DNA of 64,000 nt from Pseudomonas sp. B33.4 (GTDB taxonomy: Bacteria; Pseudomonadota; Gammaproteobacteria; Pseudomonadales; Pseudomonadaceae), in the NCBI RefSeq assembly GCF_034555375.1, contig NZ_CP140706.1:4145001-4209000 (forward strand), read 5' to 3'. Below the pieces are notes generated by a model. That model did no database searches. It saw only the letters and a program-made list of their open reading frames with translations, and had not been told where the DNA came from. Below, in pieces: positions 27,317 through 38,855 of the stretch (position 1 is the stretch's first letter; the number at the start of each line of letters is the position of its first letter). The translations under genes were made by a program, and so were the position numbers.

Positions 27317-28780
27317 ATGGAATTCACGATTCAACACTTTATTGCGCTTGCGCCACTGTTGATCACCAGCCTCACCATTATCGTGGTGATGCTGGCAATC
27401 GCCTGGCGCCGCAACCACTCGCAGACCTTCCTGATCTCGGTCGCCGGTCTGAACCTGGCCTTGCTGTCGATCCTGCCAGCCCTGAAAGTCGCGCCTCTGG
27501 CCGTGACTCCACTGCTGCAAATCGACACGTTCGCTTGCCTGTACATGGCGCTGATCCTGGTCGCCACCCTCGCCTGCGTCACCCTCGCCCACGCCTATCT
27601 GGGCGATGGCGGTTCGGGTTACCCGGGCAACCGTGAAGAACTCTACCTGCTGATCCTGATGGCCGCCGCTGGTGGTCTGGTTCTGGTCAGCGCGCAGCAC
27701 CTGGCCGGTTTGTTCATCGGTCTGGAACTGCTCTCGGTACCGGTTTACGGTCTGGTGGCTTACGCCTTCTTCAACAAGCGTTCGCTGGAAGCCGGCATCA
27801 AATACATGGTGCTGTCGGCGGCAGGTTCGGCATTCCTGTTGTTCGGTATGGCGCTGCTGTACGCAGACTCGGGTTCGCTGAGCTTCGTTGGCATCGGTCA
27901 GGCCCTGGCTGCGACTGGCCTGCCTAGCTCGCTGGCGCAACTGGGCCTGGGCATGATGCTGATCGGTCTGGCGTTCAAGCTGTCGCTGGTACCGTTCCAC
28001 CTGTGGACGCCGGACGTTTACGAAGGTGCTCCGGCACCGGTGGCTGCGTTCCTTGCGACCGCTTCGAAAGTGGCCGTGTTTGCGGTGATGGTGCGTCTGT
28101 TCCAGATCTCCCCTGCTGCCAGCAGTGGCGTCCTGAGCGACGTGCTGACCGTTATCGCGATCGCCTCGATCCTGTTCGGTAACCTGCTGGCCCTGACCCA
28201 GAGCAACCTCAAGCGTCTGCTCGGTTACTCGTCCATCGCGCACTTCGGCTACCTGCTGATCGCACTGGTGGCAAGCAAGGGTCTGGCGGTGGAAGCCATC
28301 GGTGTGTACCTGGTGACTTATGTGATCACCAGCCTCGGCGCCTTCGGCGTGATCACCCTGATGTCCTCGCCGTACAACGGCCGTGACGCGGATGCGCTGT
28401 ACGAATACCGCGGCCTGTTCTGGCGTCGTCCGTACCTGACCGCCGTGCTGACCGTGATGATGCTGTCGCTGGCGGGTATCCCGCTGACCGCAGGCTTCAT
28501 CGGCAAGTTCTACATCATCGCTACCGGTGTTGAATCGCACCAATGGTGGCTGGTCGGCTCCTTGGTACTGGGCAGCGCCATCGGCGTCTTCTACTACCTG
28601 CGCGTGATGGTCACCCTGTACCTGATCGAGCCAAACCTGCGTCGCCACGACGCCCAGCTGCACTGGGAACAGAAGGCAGGCGGCGTGATGCTGCTGGCCA
28701 TCGCCCTGGTCGCATTCTTCCTGGGTGTATACCCGCAGCCATTGCTGACACTGGTTCAGCAGGCGGGTCTGGCGGGCTGA
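27317..28780 (+). CDS. nuoN: NADH-quinone oxidoreductase subunit N
   Basis: A 487-residue antiporter-like proton pump subunit and last gene of the operon. Motifs are [17 protein letters not shown] (key Glu), [20 protein letters not shown] (key Lys) and [19 protein letters not shown]. The ATG at 27317 is 7 bp after the nuoM stop; a longer frame from 27185 overlaps nuoM and is rejected. A UUCG-type terminator follows. Confidence 0.97.
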   Translation: MEFTIQHFIALAPLLITSLTIIVVMLAIAWRRNHSQTFLISVAGLNLALLSILPALKVAPLAVTPLLQIDTFACLYMALILVATLACVTLAHAYLGDGGSGYPGNREELYLLILMAAAGGLVLVSAQHLAGLFIGLELLSVPVYGLVAYAFFNKRSLEAGIKYMVLSAAGSAFLLFGMALLYADSGSLSFVGIGQALAATGLPSSLAQLGLGMMLIGLAFKLSLVPFHLWTPDVYEGAPAPVAAFLATASKVAVFAVMVRLFQISPAASSGVLSDVLTVIAIASILFGNLLALTQSNLKRLLGYSSIAHFGYLLIALVASKGLAVEAIGVYLVTYVITSLGAFGVITLMSSPYNGRDADALYEYRGLFWRRPYLTAVLTVMMLSLAGIPLTAGFIGKFYIIATGVESHQWWLVGSLVLGSAIGVFYYLRVMVTLYLIEPNLRRHDAQLHWEQKAGGVMLLAIALVAFFLGVYPQPLLTLVQQAGLAG

Positions 28781-28801
28781 TTACTTGGCTGGCCAGAAAT
28801 G

Positions 28802-28833
28802 AAAACGGCACCTTCGGGTGCCGTTTTTGTTTT
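28802..28833 (+). terminator. Terminator of the nuo operon
   Basis: An 11-bp stem (28802-28812 with 28817-28827) closed by a TTCG tetraloop, followed by TTGTTTTTG; 21 bp after the nuoN stop. Confidence 0.93.
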
Positions 28834-28943
28834 TGTGGGATTTTTTACTGATGCCCTGCCCTTCCTGCTGAAAGCCCGGAAAGCTCCCGCTCAATTATCG
28901 GTTTCGTCCTACAGTCCGCATCCGGCTGTTGGAGCTATTGTGT

Positions 28944-29021
28944 ATGTGTGAGGCAACGCGAAAACTCGAAGGCACATTGAAAGTACTTGCCGACCAACAG
29001 GGCACAAGGAAACCATATTGA
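28944..29021 (+). CDS. Short upstream ORF coupled to the next gene
   Basis: A 25-codon frame starting ATG TGT GAG with GGAG (28931-28934) 9 nt upstream. Its TGA (29019-29021) overlaps the TTG start of the following gene as TTGA. The peptide (MCEATRKLEGTLKV...) matches nothing I know. The layout suggests a leader peptide giving translational coupling. It could also be a chance frame or the stump of an older gene, and there is no evidence that the peptide itself has a function. Confidence 0.4.
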   Translation: MCEATRKLEGTLKVLADQQGTRKPY

Positions 29022-29875
29022 ACACTGACAACATCCACACCACATATGAAAAAATGTATGCATACGAAGAAGAGATAAAAAACAGCATCTCGATAAAAAC
29101 TCAAATAATTTTTACCGCGATATTTGCGCTAGCTTCTGCAACCATCTACCTAGCTCGTTTTTTGGATTTCACCTTCAACCCCGAAATTGCATACATCATT
29201 TCCTTTCTCGTAACTTTAACCCTGTCAATCTCAACCATCTCTACATACTTCAACTTCAGAGCCTTTAGCGGATCTGAATTCAACAGAATGCCATACGCAG
29301 AAAAAATAAAAGAGTATTACGACAGCCAAACACAATACAACATTGAACTTGGCAAATATAACTCACAGGTATCGCAGCACGAGCAAATACCTTTGATCGA
29401 TCCTGACAAAGAAACTGCAAGCTTCATTTCAAACACCTATATCAGTTGCTCCACACACAATGCTTTAGTCAATGAAGAGCGATCACGATGGGTTTTCAAA
29501 TCCATTTCAACTTTTCTGATGGCCTGCATTCCTCTTGCTATCGGTAGCTTGTTGTTTGTCCTTTTTGACATGGATACCTCCTCGCCCAGGAAAAATTTTG
29601 CAATAAAAGATACGTACGTGGGCGACCAAATATCCGACTTGAAAAAGCAGTTGCTGAATGACTCAAAAGCCGAAGGCGTAGCAGATCTGAAAAAAAGGAC
29701 TATAATCCTTGAGAATATACTTCTTGAAAAAGGGGCAGGGAAATTGAGCGAATCCAATAAGCCAACATCAAGTGAAAAAAAACCTTTGCCCCAAGCTCCT
29801 GTCAAACCGACTGTTCCATCTTTTAGAAGAACATACGACGATGTTAACGGCGGCACCAATAGGGATCAGAAATGA
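29018..29875 (+). CDS. Three-TM membrane protein of unknown function (accessory)
   Basis: A 285-residue protein. A charged N-terminus (YEKMYAYEEEIKN) leads into TM1 (about 28-46) and TM2 (about 54-76). A cytoplasmic stretch with MPYAEKIKEYYDSQ follows, then HNALVNEERSRWVFKSIS and TM3 (about 165-188). A Lys-rich, predicted helical and then Pro-rich tail ends it. The TTG start at 29018 is chosen because AAGGA lies 7 nt before it; the first ATG is at 29054. The gene is clearly more AT-rich than its neighbours, with frequent ATA and AAA codons, which suggests transfer. I recall this layout in uncharacterised accessory membrane proteins often paired with a tiny Pro-rich protein, as here. Function unknown; a link to cell defence is speculation. 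Confidence 0.75.
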   Translation: MNTDNIHTTYEKMYAYEEEIKNSISIKTQIIFTAIFALASATIYLARFLDFTFNPEIAYIISFLVTLTLSISTISTYFNFRAFSGSEFNRMPYAEKIKEYYDSQTQYNIELGKYNSQVSQHEQIPLIDPDKETASFISNTYISCSTHNALVNEERSRWVFKSISTFLMACIPLAIGSLLFVLFDMDTSSPRKNFAIKDTYVGDQISDLKKQLLNDSKAEGVADLKKRTIILENILLEKGAGKLSESNKPTSSEKKPLPQAPVKPTVPSFRRTYDDVNGGTNRDQK

Positions 29876-30012
29876 AAGCTACTAATGATCGGCCTAAGCC
29901 ACAAAATTCGACAAGACCTACACCACCAGAGAAACCTTCTGCACCGGTTGTACGTCGTATCGTTAACGAAAAAGTTATCAATAGAAAAGAGATAGCTTTA
30001 GATAACAGATGA
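29872..30012 (+). CDS. 46-residue Pro-rich basic protein
   Basis: Starts at an ATGA overlap with the membrane protein gene, so it is probably translated by coupling. The protein has a Pro/Thr-rich first half (RPTPPEKPSAP) and a basic second half (VVRRIVNEKVINRKEIALDNR), without a membrane segment. KPSAPVVRR resembles KPTVPSFRR in the tail of the preceding protein. A stable stem-loop at 30055 follows. Product unknown; the pairing and the shared motif are the main reasons to call it real. Confidence 0.6.
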   Translation: MKATNDRPKPQNSTRPTPPEKPSAPVVRRIVNEKVINRKEIALDNR

Positions 30013-30054
30013 CAACGCAACTAAAGCGCTCTTGCCCTCGCAGAACTTTATAAA

Positions 30055-30080
30055 AAGGCGGCACCTTCAGGTGCCGCCTT
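30055..30080 (+). terminator. Stem-loop ending the accessory cassette
   Basis: A perfect 11-bp stem (30055-30065 with 30070-30080) with a TTCA loop. The T-tract is weak (CGCGTTTG), so termination may be partial. Confidence 0.6.
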
Positions 30081-30271
30081 CGCGTTTGTAGGATTAAGTA
30101 TCAGCAGACTGCGCCAGCGCGTCCAGATGATCGCTCGCTATGCTTTCTTGGTCTTCACACTCTCACCTTTTTAAGAATTTTCCTGCAAAGCATCGAGCAA
30201 TGGCTGACCTTCTGCAGAAGGTCATTGCGGTTAAATTTGAGGATCACCTATCAAGTGGAGTTCCACGAACC

Positions 30272-30457
30272 ATGAAGCGGGACATTTATTCAGAATTGAT
30301 GGATGGTCTTGATGCGTTAGCCGAAGAACGCCAAGGCAAAATCATCCTACAGACGACCCGTGTAAAACGGATCGGCGCCATGAAGGGCAAATTCACACAT
30401 CCCCACGAAATTGATACCTCTCTATCAAACGGTTTGCTGGATCTCTTCGAAAGGTAA
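30272..30457 (+). pseudogene. Remnant of a HigA/XRE-type antitoxin gene
   Basis: The frame begins MKRDIYSELMDGLDALAEER, close to the N-terminus of a common proteobacterial antitoxin family (MKRxxFxELxEGxDALAExRxGKxTLRTHxV). Instead of the expected helix-turn-helix domain it diverges after about 32 residues (QTTRVKRIGAMKG...) and ends at 61 residues. The same frame is open back to 30140, but that part resembles no toxin. I read it as a decayed toxin-antitoxin leftover; a short independent gene is possible. It lies in the variable stretch between nuo and the porin. Confidence 0.5.
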
Positions 30458-30503
30458 AAATCCGCGTCTGCTCTCATGTGATCTATCTGACTTACGCTGA
30501 CCA

Positions 30504-30607
30504 CTGTGTGCGAGCCTGCTCCAGGCGGAGTTCCGACGAAGGCGTAGGCACTTTCAACATCTTGATTGTCTGACACTCCGCTTTCGCGAGCAGGCTCGCT
30601 CCCACAG
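30504..30607. repeat. REP pair with a degenerate left arm
   Basis: The right arm CTTTCGCGAGCAGGCTCGCT (30582-30601) is canonical. The left arm (CTGTGTGCGAGCCTGCTC) is only partly matching, with about 60 nt between them. Confidence 0.65.
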
Positions 30608-30641
30608 GTTTGTGTGGCGTTCACTCAATCCATATAACCAC

Positions 30642-30673
30642 ATGACGAAATTGTAATTCCCTCATCACCTTGG
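30642..30673 (+). promoter_or_regulatory. Candidate CzcR-type box upstream of the porin gene
   Basis: ATGACGAAATTGTAAT, then 7 nt, then TCACCTTGG. It is 21/32 identical to 40165-40196 read on the minus strand upstream of czcC, and shares the ATrACGrAwwTGTAAT core with 34310-34337. It lies about 120 bp before the porin ATG. Confidence 0.5.
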
Positions 30674-30791
30674 CGTTATCCGCAGCTTGCAACGATGTCA
30701 CCCGGCGACCATGCCGGCGGGCCCTGCCCCGCCGAACAATAAAACCCACGCCGACGCACGTTCCCGTTCTGCCGAACCCAAGGAGTGTTTG

Positions 30792-32117
30792 ATGGTTAAC
30801 CCTACAAAAATATCGATGGCCGCTTTAGCGGTGGTGGTCGGCTCAGGGCCGTCCGTGGTGTTTGCAGAAGACAAACCCGAGGGCTTTGTCGAAGGCAGTA
30901 GCCTGACGGTGCTCAACCGCAACTTTTACTTCAATCGTGATCATCGCACAGGCCAGTCCAGCCCCACCGGCAACGGTTATTCCGAAGCCTGGTCGCATGC
31001 GGTGATCAGCAAGTTCGAATCCGGTTTCACCCAGGGCACCATCGGCGTCGGTGTTGATGCGTTTGCGATGATCGGGCTGAAGCTCGATACCGGTGACGGG
31101 CGAAACGGCGGGCGCAGTTCGTTTGATGTGTTGCCGGTTAACAGTGATGGCGAGGCGCGAGACGAATACACCAAGGTCGGTGGCGCCGCGAAAATTCGGG
31201 CGTTCGATACGGTGGTCAAGGTTGGCGATGTGTTCCCGGCCAATCCGGTGGTGGCGGCGGGTGACTCGCGCTTGTTGCCGGAAAGCTTTCGCGGGGTGAC
31301 GGCGAGCAACACCAGCATCGACGGTTTGTCGGTGCAGGGTGGTCGGCTGCATGCCATGAGCCAACCGGTGTCCAGCGACATGCGTGAGAACTTCGCGACC
31401 TTCTACGCAGGTCCGGTCAATTCGCCGTGGATCGCGTACGGCGGCGGCGATTACGTGCGGAACAAAAACCTCAGTTTCAGCCTGTACTCCAGTCGCCTCA
31501 AGGATGCTTGGAATCAGTACTACGCCGGTACTGCCTGGACCTATCCGCTGTCCGATGATCTGTCGCTGTTCGGTGGCCTGAACTATTACAAAGCCGTCGA
31601 TGAAGGCAAACAACTGCTCGGCGAATTCGACAACAACATCTGGAGCGGTCGCGTCGGCGTCAAACTCGGCGCCCACTCGGTCGCCCTCTCCCACCAGCGC
31701 AACAACGGCAATGACGACTTCGATTACCTGCGTCAATCCGATTCGATCTTCCTCGACAACTCGATCCAGTACAGCGACTTCAACTCGCCGAAAGAGCGTT
31801 CGTGGATGGTGCGTTATGACCTCGACATGAGCACTTATGGCGTACCCGGTTTGTCGTTCATGACTCGCTACGCGCGCGGCACCGACGCCGATTATTCCAA
31901 CGCCAACGCGGTGTACATGCGCCGCGATGCCGAGGGCAATCCGCTGACCGATCAGAAGCGTTGGGAGCGCGATATCGAAGTCAAATACGTGGTGCAAAGC
32001 GGTTCGATGAAAGACCTGTCACTGCGCTTGCGCCAAGCCACCACCCGCGCCACGGCGTTCGAGTCGGATCTGGATGAAGTGCGGGTGATTGTCGAGTATC
32101 CGCTGGCGATTCTTTGA
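30792..32117 (+). CDS. OprD-family outer-membrane porin
   Basis: A 441-residue porin with an atypical signal peptide (MVNPTKISMAALAVVVGSG...VVFAEDKP). The OprD family signature follows: GFVEGSSLTVLNRNFYFNRD, then alternating amphipathic strands (AWSHAVISKFESGFTQGTIGV, GVDAFAMIGLKLDTG), and a C-terminal aromatic/hydrophobic last strand (VRVIVEYPLAIL). Substrate cannot be assigned; relatives import amino acids, peptides or aromatic acids. AAGGAG (30780-30785) sets the ATG at 30792. A box shared with czcC lies upstream. In P. aeruginosa OprD is repressed by CzcR, so metal-dependent control is plausible but unproven. Confidence 0.9.
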   Translation: MVNPTKISMAALAVVVGSGPSVVFAEDKPEGFVEGSSLTVLNRNFYFNRDHRTGQSSPTGNGYSEAWSHAVISKFESGFTQGTIGVGVDAFAMIGLKLDTGDGRNGGRSSFDVLPVNSDGEARDEYTKVGGAAKIRAFDTVVKVGDVFPANPVVAAGDSRLLPESFRGVTASNTSIDGLSVQGGRLHAMSQPVSSDMRENFATFYAGPVNSPWIAYGGGDYVRNKNLSFSLYSSRLKDAWNQYYAGTAWTYPLSDDLSLFGGLNYYKAVDEGKQLLGEFDNNIWSGRVGVKLGAHSVALSHQRNNGNDDFDYLRQSDSIFLDNSIQYSDFNSPKERSWMVRYDLDMSTYGVPGLSFMTRYARGTDADYSNANAVYMRRDAEGNPLTDQKRWERDIEVKYVVQSGSMKDLSLRLRQATTRATAFESDLDEVRVIVEYPLAIL

Positions 32118-32182
32118 TTGGGCGGTTGATGCAAATTCACCTTTAGAAGCTCCTTGCTCCTTTGGTAAGAGGTGAATCTTTT

Positions 32183-32207
32183 GGCGTCCTTCGGGGCGCC
32201 TTTTTTT
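32183..32207 (+). terminator. Terminator of the porin gene
   Basis: A seven-base stem (32183-32189 with 32194-32200, one G-U pair), a TTCG loop and seven T's. Confidence 0.9.
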
Positions 32208-32251
32208 GCTCTGTGTTTTGCCGTGGTTATGTTTTTCAGGTTTAGGCCCGG

Positions 32252-32727
32252 CCCTCACCCTAGCCCTCTCCCAGAGGTAGAGGGGACTGACCGAGTTGGC
32301 TGTTGCAAATACATCGACCTAAAAAACCGGGGCGTACTCTGGTTTTGAATGGCTCGAAAGCCTGCTCCCTTTCCCCCTGGGTGAAAGGGGACTGACCGAG
32401 TTGGTTGTTGAAGATACATCGACCTGACAAACCGGGGCGTACTCTGGTTTTGAATGGCTCGAAAGCCTCCTTCCTTTCCCCCTGGGTGAGAGGGGACTGA
32501 CCGAGCTGGTTGTTGAAGATACATCGACCTGAAAAACCGGGGCGTACTCTGGTTTTGAATGGCTCGAAAGCCTGCTCCCTTTCCCCCTGGGTGAGAGGGG
32601 ACTGACCGAGCTGGTTGTTGAAGATACATCGACCTGAAAAACCGAGGCGTACTCTGGTTTTGAATGGCTTGAAGATCTGCTCCCTTTCCCCCTCGCCCCC
32701 TCGGGGGAGAGGGCTGGGGTGAGGGGG
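32252..32727. repeat. CCCTCACCC-ended element with four 105-bp tandem units
   Basis: Begins CCCTCACCCTAGCCCTCTCC and ends with its inverse GAGAGGGCTGGGGTGAGGG. Between them a unit marked by ACTGACCGAG recurs at 32286, 32391, 32496 and 32601, exactly 105 bp apart. Because 105 is a multiple of three, a 162-codon open frame runs through on the minus strand; it is an artefact of the repeat. Same family at 40421, 51341, 52807 and 57940. Confidence 0.85.
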
Positions 32728-32778
32728 CAGGATTTTGAGTCAACGCAAAAGCAACGGATAAAACCCGGCCATTGATAG

Positions 32779-33159
32779 CTACGCCGCAGGATCTACGTTA
32801 TCCAGCGCTTTGTTCACCGCAAGTTCGCCAAGCATGACGACCTGCGCGATACCGAGCAGGGTCTTGCGATGGGTGCCGCCTAATAGCGCGGCGAAGTCAC
32901 CGAGCATTACCGTGGCCGAGGCCAGGGATTCGCTGGCGTTGGCCAGTAATGATTCGGTGTCGGCTTTGGGATTGACCAGGAACATCTGGTTGGGGATGTA
33001 CGGTGCGGACATGATGGTGGCCGACGGTTTGAGGTAGAAGTCGAGGGCGCGGTCGGCGGCTTCGTGGAGTTTTCGGGTGTCGTCGGAGGCGTAAGGGGAT
33101 GTTGAGTTGGCGTCGGGGATTGCGTCTGCTTCGGGGGGATTTGGGGTTGGCTTTTTCAT
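32779..33159 (-). CDS. DUF6124 family protein
   Basis: A 126-residue soluble protein of a family found mainly in Pseudomonas. The N-terminus MKKPTPNPPEADAIPDANSTSPY is Pro-rich and disordered. The conserved domain runs from KLHEAADRALDFYL through FLVNPKADTESLLANASESLASA to HRKTLLGIAQVVMLGELAVNKALD. Function unknown. No membrane segment or catalytic motif is seen. The SD is weak (GAGT). A long structured leader precedes the start, and the gene stands alone. Confidence 0.85.
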   Translation of the reverse strand: MKKPTPNPPEADAIPDANSTSPYASDDTRKLHEAADRALDFYLKPSATIMSAPYIPNQMFLVNPKADTESLLANASESLASATVMLGDFAALLGGTHRKTLLGIAQVVMLGELAVNKALDNVDPAA

Positions 33160-33480
33160 AATGTTTTACTCAGCTTGAAGGTGGAGCTGGCCCTTTCGGT
33201 TCCACGCGAAAGGGTGGCAGCTGTACGCAGGTTGGAACCCGGGCAACTGAGCAAACCCGACAGACTCGAAGTCTCCCGCGCACAGCCGCCATAACGGAGT
33301 GCACACATGAAAGTGCGCAAGCATACGTCATGAACAGTGCGTTTTGCTTCAGTTGAGCCGCGGGGTTCCAATCCCGATCGCTGAATTGGCAGCGACCCAC
33401 ACAGGCTAGAGAGCGGACGTCCGACGGACAACCTGAAAACATTGTGGGAAGGTTCCGTATTTCCAACACAGCCTTTAAAC
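33160..33480 (-). other. Structured leader upstream of the DUF6124 gene
   Basis: About 320 nt with several inverted repeats and no convincing ORF: CCCTTTCG/CGAAAGGG (33191-33198, 33207-33214) inside AGCTG/CAGCT (33185-33189, 33218-33222); AGACT/AGTCT (33262-33274); TCGCTG/CAGCGA (33378-33383, 33390-33395); and GTCCGACGGAC (33419-33429). A long-range imperfect pairing joins 33228-33252 with 33346-33374. This suggests a folded 5' untranslated RNA. The AUG of DUF6124 follows 25 nt after the last hairpin. Confidence 0.5.
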
Positions 33481-33507
33481 ATCACGAATTGAAATACGCA
33501 TCGTGAT
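33481..33507. promoter_or_regulatory. Inverted repeat ATCACGA/TCGTGAT
   Basis: Seven-base arms (33481-33487 and 33501-33507) with a 13-nt AT-rich spacer lie at the upstream edge of the DUF6124 leader. A possible operator; no regulator can be named. Confidence 0.35.
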
Positions 33508-33519
33508 ATTGAAATTCGG

Positions 33520-33610
33520 CCCTGTAGGAGCTGCCGAAGGCTGCGATCTTTTGACTTTGATTTTTAAGATCAAGATCAAAAGATCGCAGCCTTCGGCAGC
33601 TCCTACAGGG
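33520..33610. repeat. Long palindromic repeat (GTAGGAGCTGCCG family)
   Basis: Arms of about 38 bp, nearly identical to the copies at 13327 and 49349. It ends 24 bp after the DUF2790 stop and may serve as its 3' end structure. Confidence 0.85.
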
Positions 33611-33633
33611 GACCGCGTTCAGACGTTACAGAT

Positions 33634-33966
33634 TCAGCTACCGCCGTTTCGACACGCGCCCATCACGTTGTACTTGATGGTATTGAGCTGACCTTTGGAG
33701 TCCTCATAGGTCATCGCGGTGGGCACCACATTGCAGGCTGGCGCAGGCTTCACCACGCTCACCACTTTGACCACGTCCAGCTTCATTCCGTATTCGTAAT
33801 CCTTCACCACCGGCGGCGCTTTGCCCTGGTTGGCGGCGTACTGTTCCATGGCTTTGGCGTTGGCGCTGAGCGCACGTTCGAAGGTGCGGTCACCACCGCC
33901 TTCGGCCAGCACATTCACCGACATCGCCATGACAGCCGCGAATGCGATCAACTTGAGTACTTTCAT
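33634..33966 (-). CDS. DUF2790 domain protein with PtrA-like N-terminus
   Basis: A 110-residue exported protein with signal peptide MKVLKLIAFAAVMAMSVNVLA. A short AEGGGDRTFERALSANAKAMEQY segment follows, then the DUF2790 core YEYGMKLDVVKVVSVVKPAPACNVVPTAMTYEDSKG with two conserved cysteines. Of the two in-frame ATGs, 33966 is preferred: GGAAGG (33975-33980) lies 8 nt before it but only 2 nt before 33972. It lies 79 bp downstream of a paralogue of its N-terminal part (34046-34249). DUF2790 proteins in Pseudomonas often sit near copper or zinc genes; function unknown. Confidence 0.85.
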   Translation of the reverse strand: MKVLKLIAFAAVMAMSVNVLAEGGGDRTFERALSANAKAMEQYAANQGKAPPVVKDYEYGMKLDVVKVVSVVKPAPACNVVPTAMTYEDSKGQLNTIKYNVMGACRNGGS

Positions 33967-34045
33967 ATCCATTTCCTTCCCGTCCGAGCTTGAAAAAAAA
34001 GCCCGGCATCGATGCGCGATGAAGGGCTTGTTCAGGTGCAGCAGC

Positions 34046-34249
34046 TTACAGGTCGCGGGTTTTGTCGTCTTTCTTGTCGTTGACGACAACCGGGTTGGCG
34101 GCGGCTTTTTCCTTGGCGACGAACAACTCCATGGAGCGGTCGTTGTTAGTCATCATGCGGTCGAATGTGCGGTCGCCGCCGCCTTCGGCAAAGGCCACGG
34201 AAGAGATCGCCAACGCCACAACAAAAGCACCCATCTGTACGATTTTCAT
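34046..34249 (-). CDS. Small exported PtrA-like protein
   Basis: 67 residues: signal peptide MKIVQMGAFVVALAISSVAFA, then EGGGDRTFDRMMTNNDRSMEL and a Lys/Asp-rich tail. The mature N-terminus matches the next gene (AEGGGDRTFxR), so the pair are relatives. It resembles the N-terminal region named after PtrA, a metal-induced small protein of P. aeruginosa; that link is from memory. The candidate CzcR box begins about 60 bp upstream, and the two genes are probably one operon. Confidence 0.75.
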   Translation of the reverse strand: MKIVQMGAFVVALAISSVAFAEGGGDRTFDRMMTNNDRSMELFVAKEKAAANPVVVNDKKDDKTRDL

Positions 34250-34309
34250 CTTTGATTCCTCGTTTAAGTAGCTGACGGGATCAAAGTAACAAGGCGCACC
34301 TTTCGTGAC

Positions 34310-34337
34310 GGTGGCGTGGAAATTACATATCCGTTAT
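34310..34337 (-). promoter_or_regulatory. Candidate CzcR-type box upstream of the PtrA-like gene
   Basis: On the minus strand ATAACGGATATGTAAT, 7 nt, CCACC. The first 16 bases differ by one from those upstream of czcC (40181-40196). Orientation is the same, and the distances from the 16-mer to the start codon are almost equal (73 and 78 bp). Confidence 0.6.
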
Positions 34338-34350
34338 GTGGGCACAAAAT

Positions 34351-34442
34351 CTGTAGGAGTGAGCCTGCTCGCGATAGCGGTGGGTCAGTCAATTTAGATC
34401 TGACTGATAGACCGCTATCGCGAGCAGGCTCACTCCTACAGG
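34351..34442. repeat. REP pair
   Basis: Arms of about 30 bp, CTGTAGGAGTGAGCCTGCTC and inverse, flank about 34 nt. Located just after the czcA stop. Confidence 0.85.
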
Positions 34443-34451
34443 GGGGATTAC

Positions 34452-38806
<4,355 letters not shown>

Positions 38807-38855
38807 GGAAACTCCTCTGCGCCGTGCCTGCGCGCAGTTGTCTGAAAAGTGAAAT

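Noticed and set aside
32255-32743. A 162-codon minus-strand open frame with a 35-residue repeat
   Set aside because: It exactly follows the 105-bp tandem repeat, whose period is a multiple of three; no SD and no protein-like features beyond the repeat.
33228-33378. tRNA-like T-arm sequences (GGGTTCCAAYCC) in both orientations
   Set aside because: No acceptor stem, D-arm or anticodon arm can be built around them; they pair with each other as a long-range inverted repeat.
33156-33485. Two overlapping minus-strand frames of about 100 codons upstream of DUF6124
   Set aside because: Cys/Arg/Ser-rich composition, no SD, and they cover a region full of inverted repeats; better read as an RNA leader.
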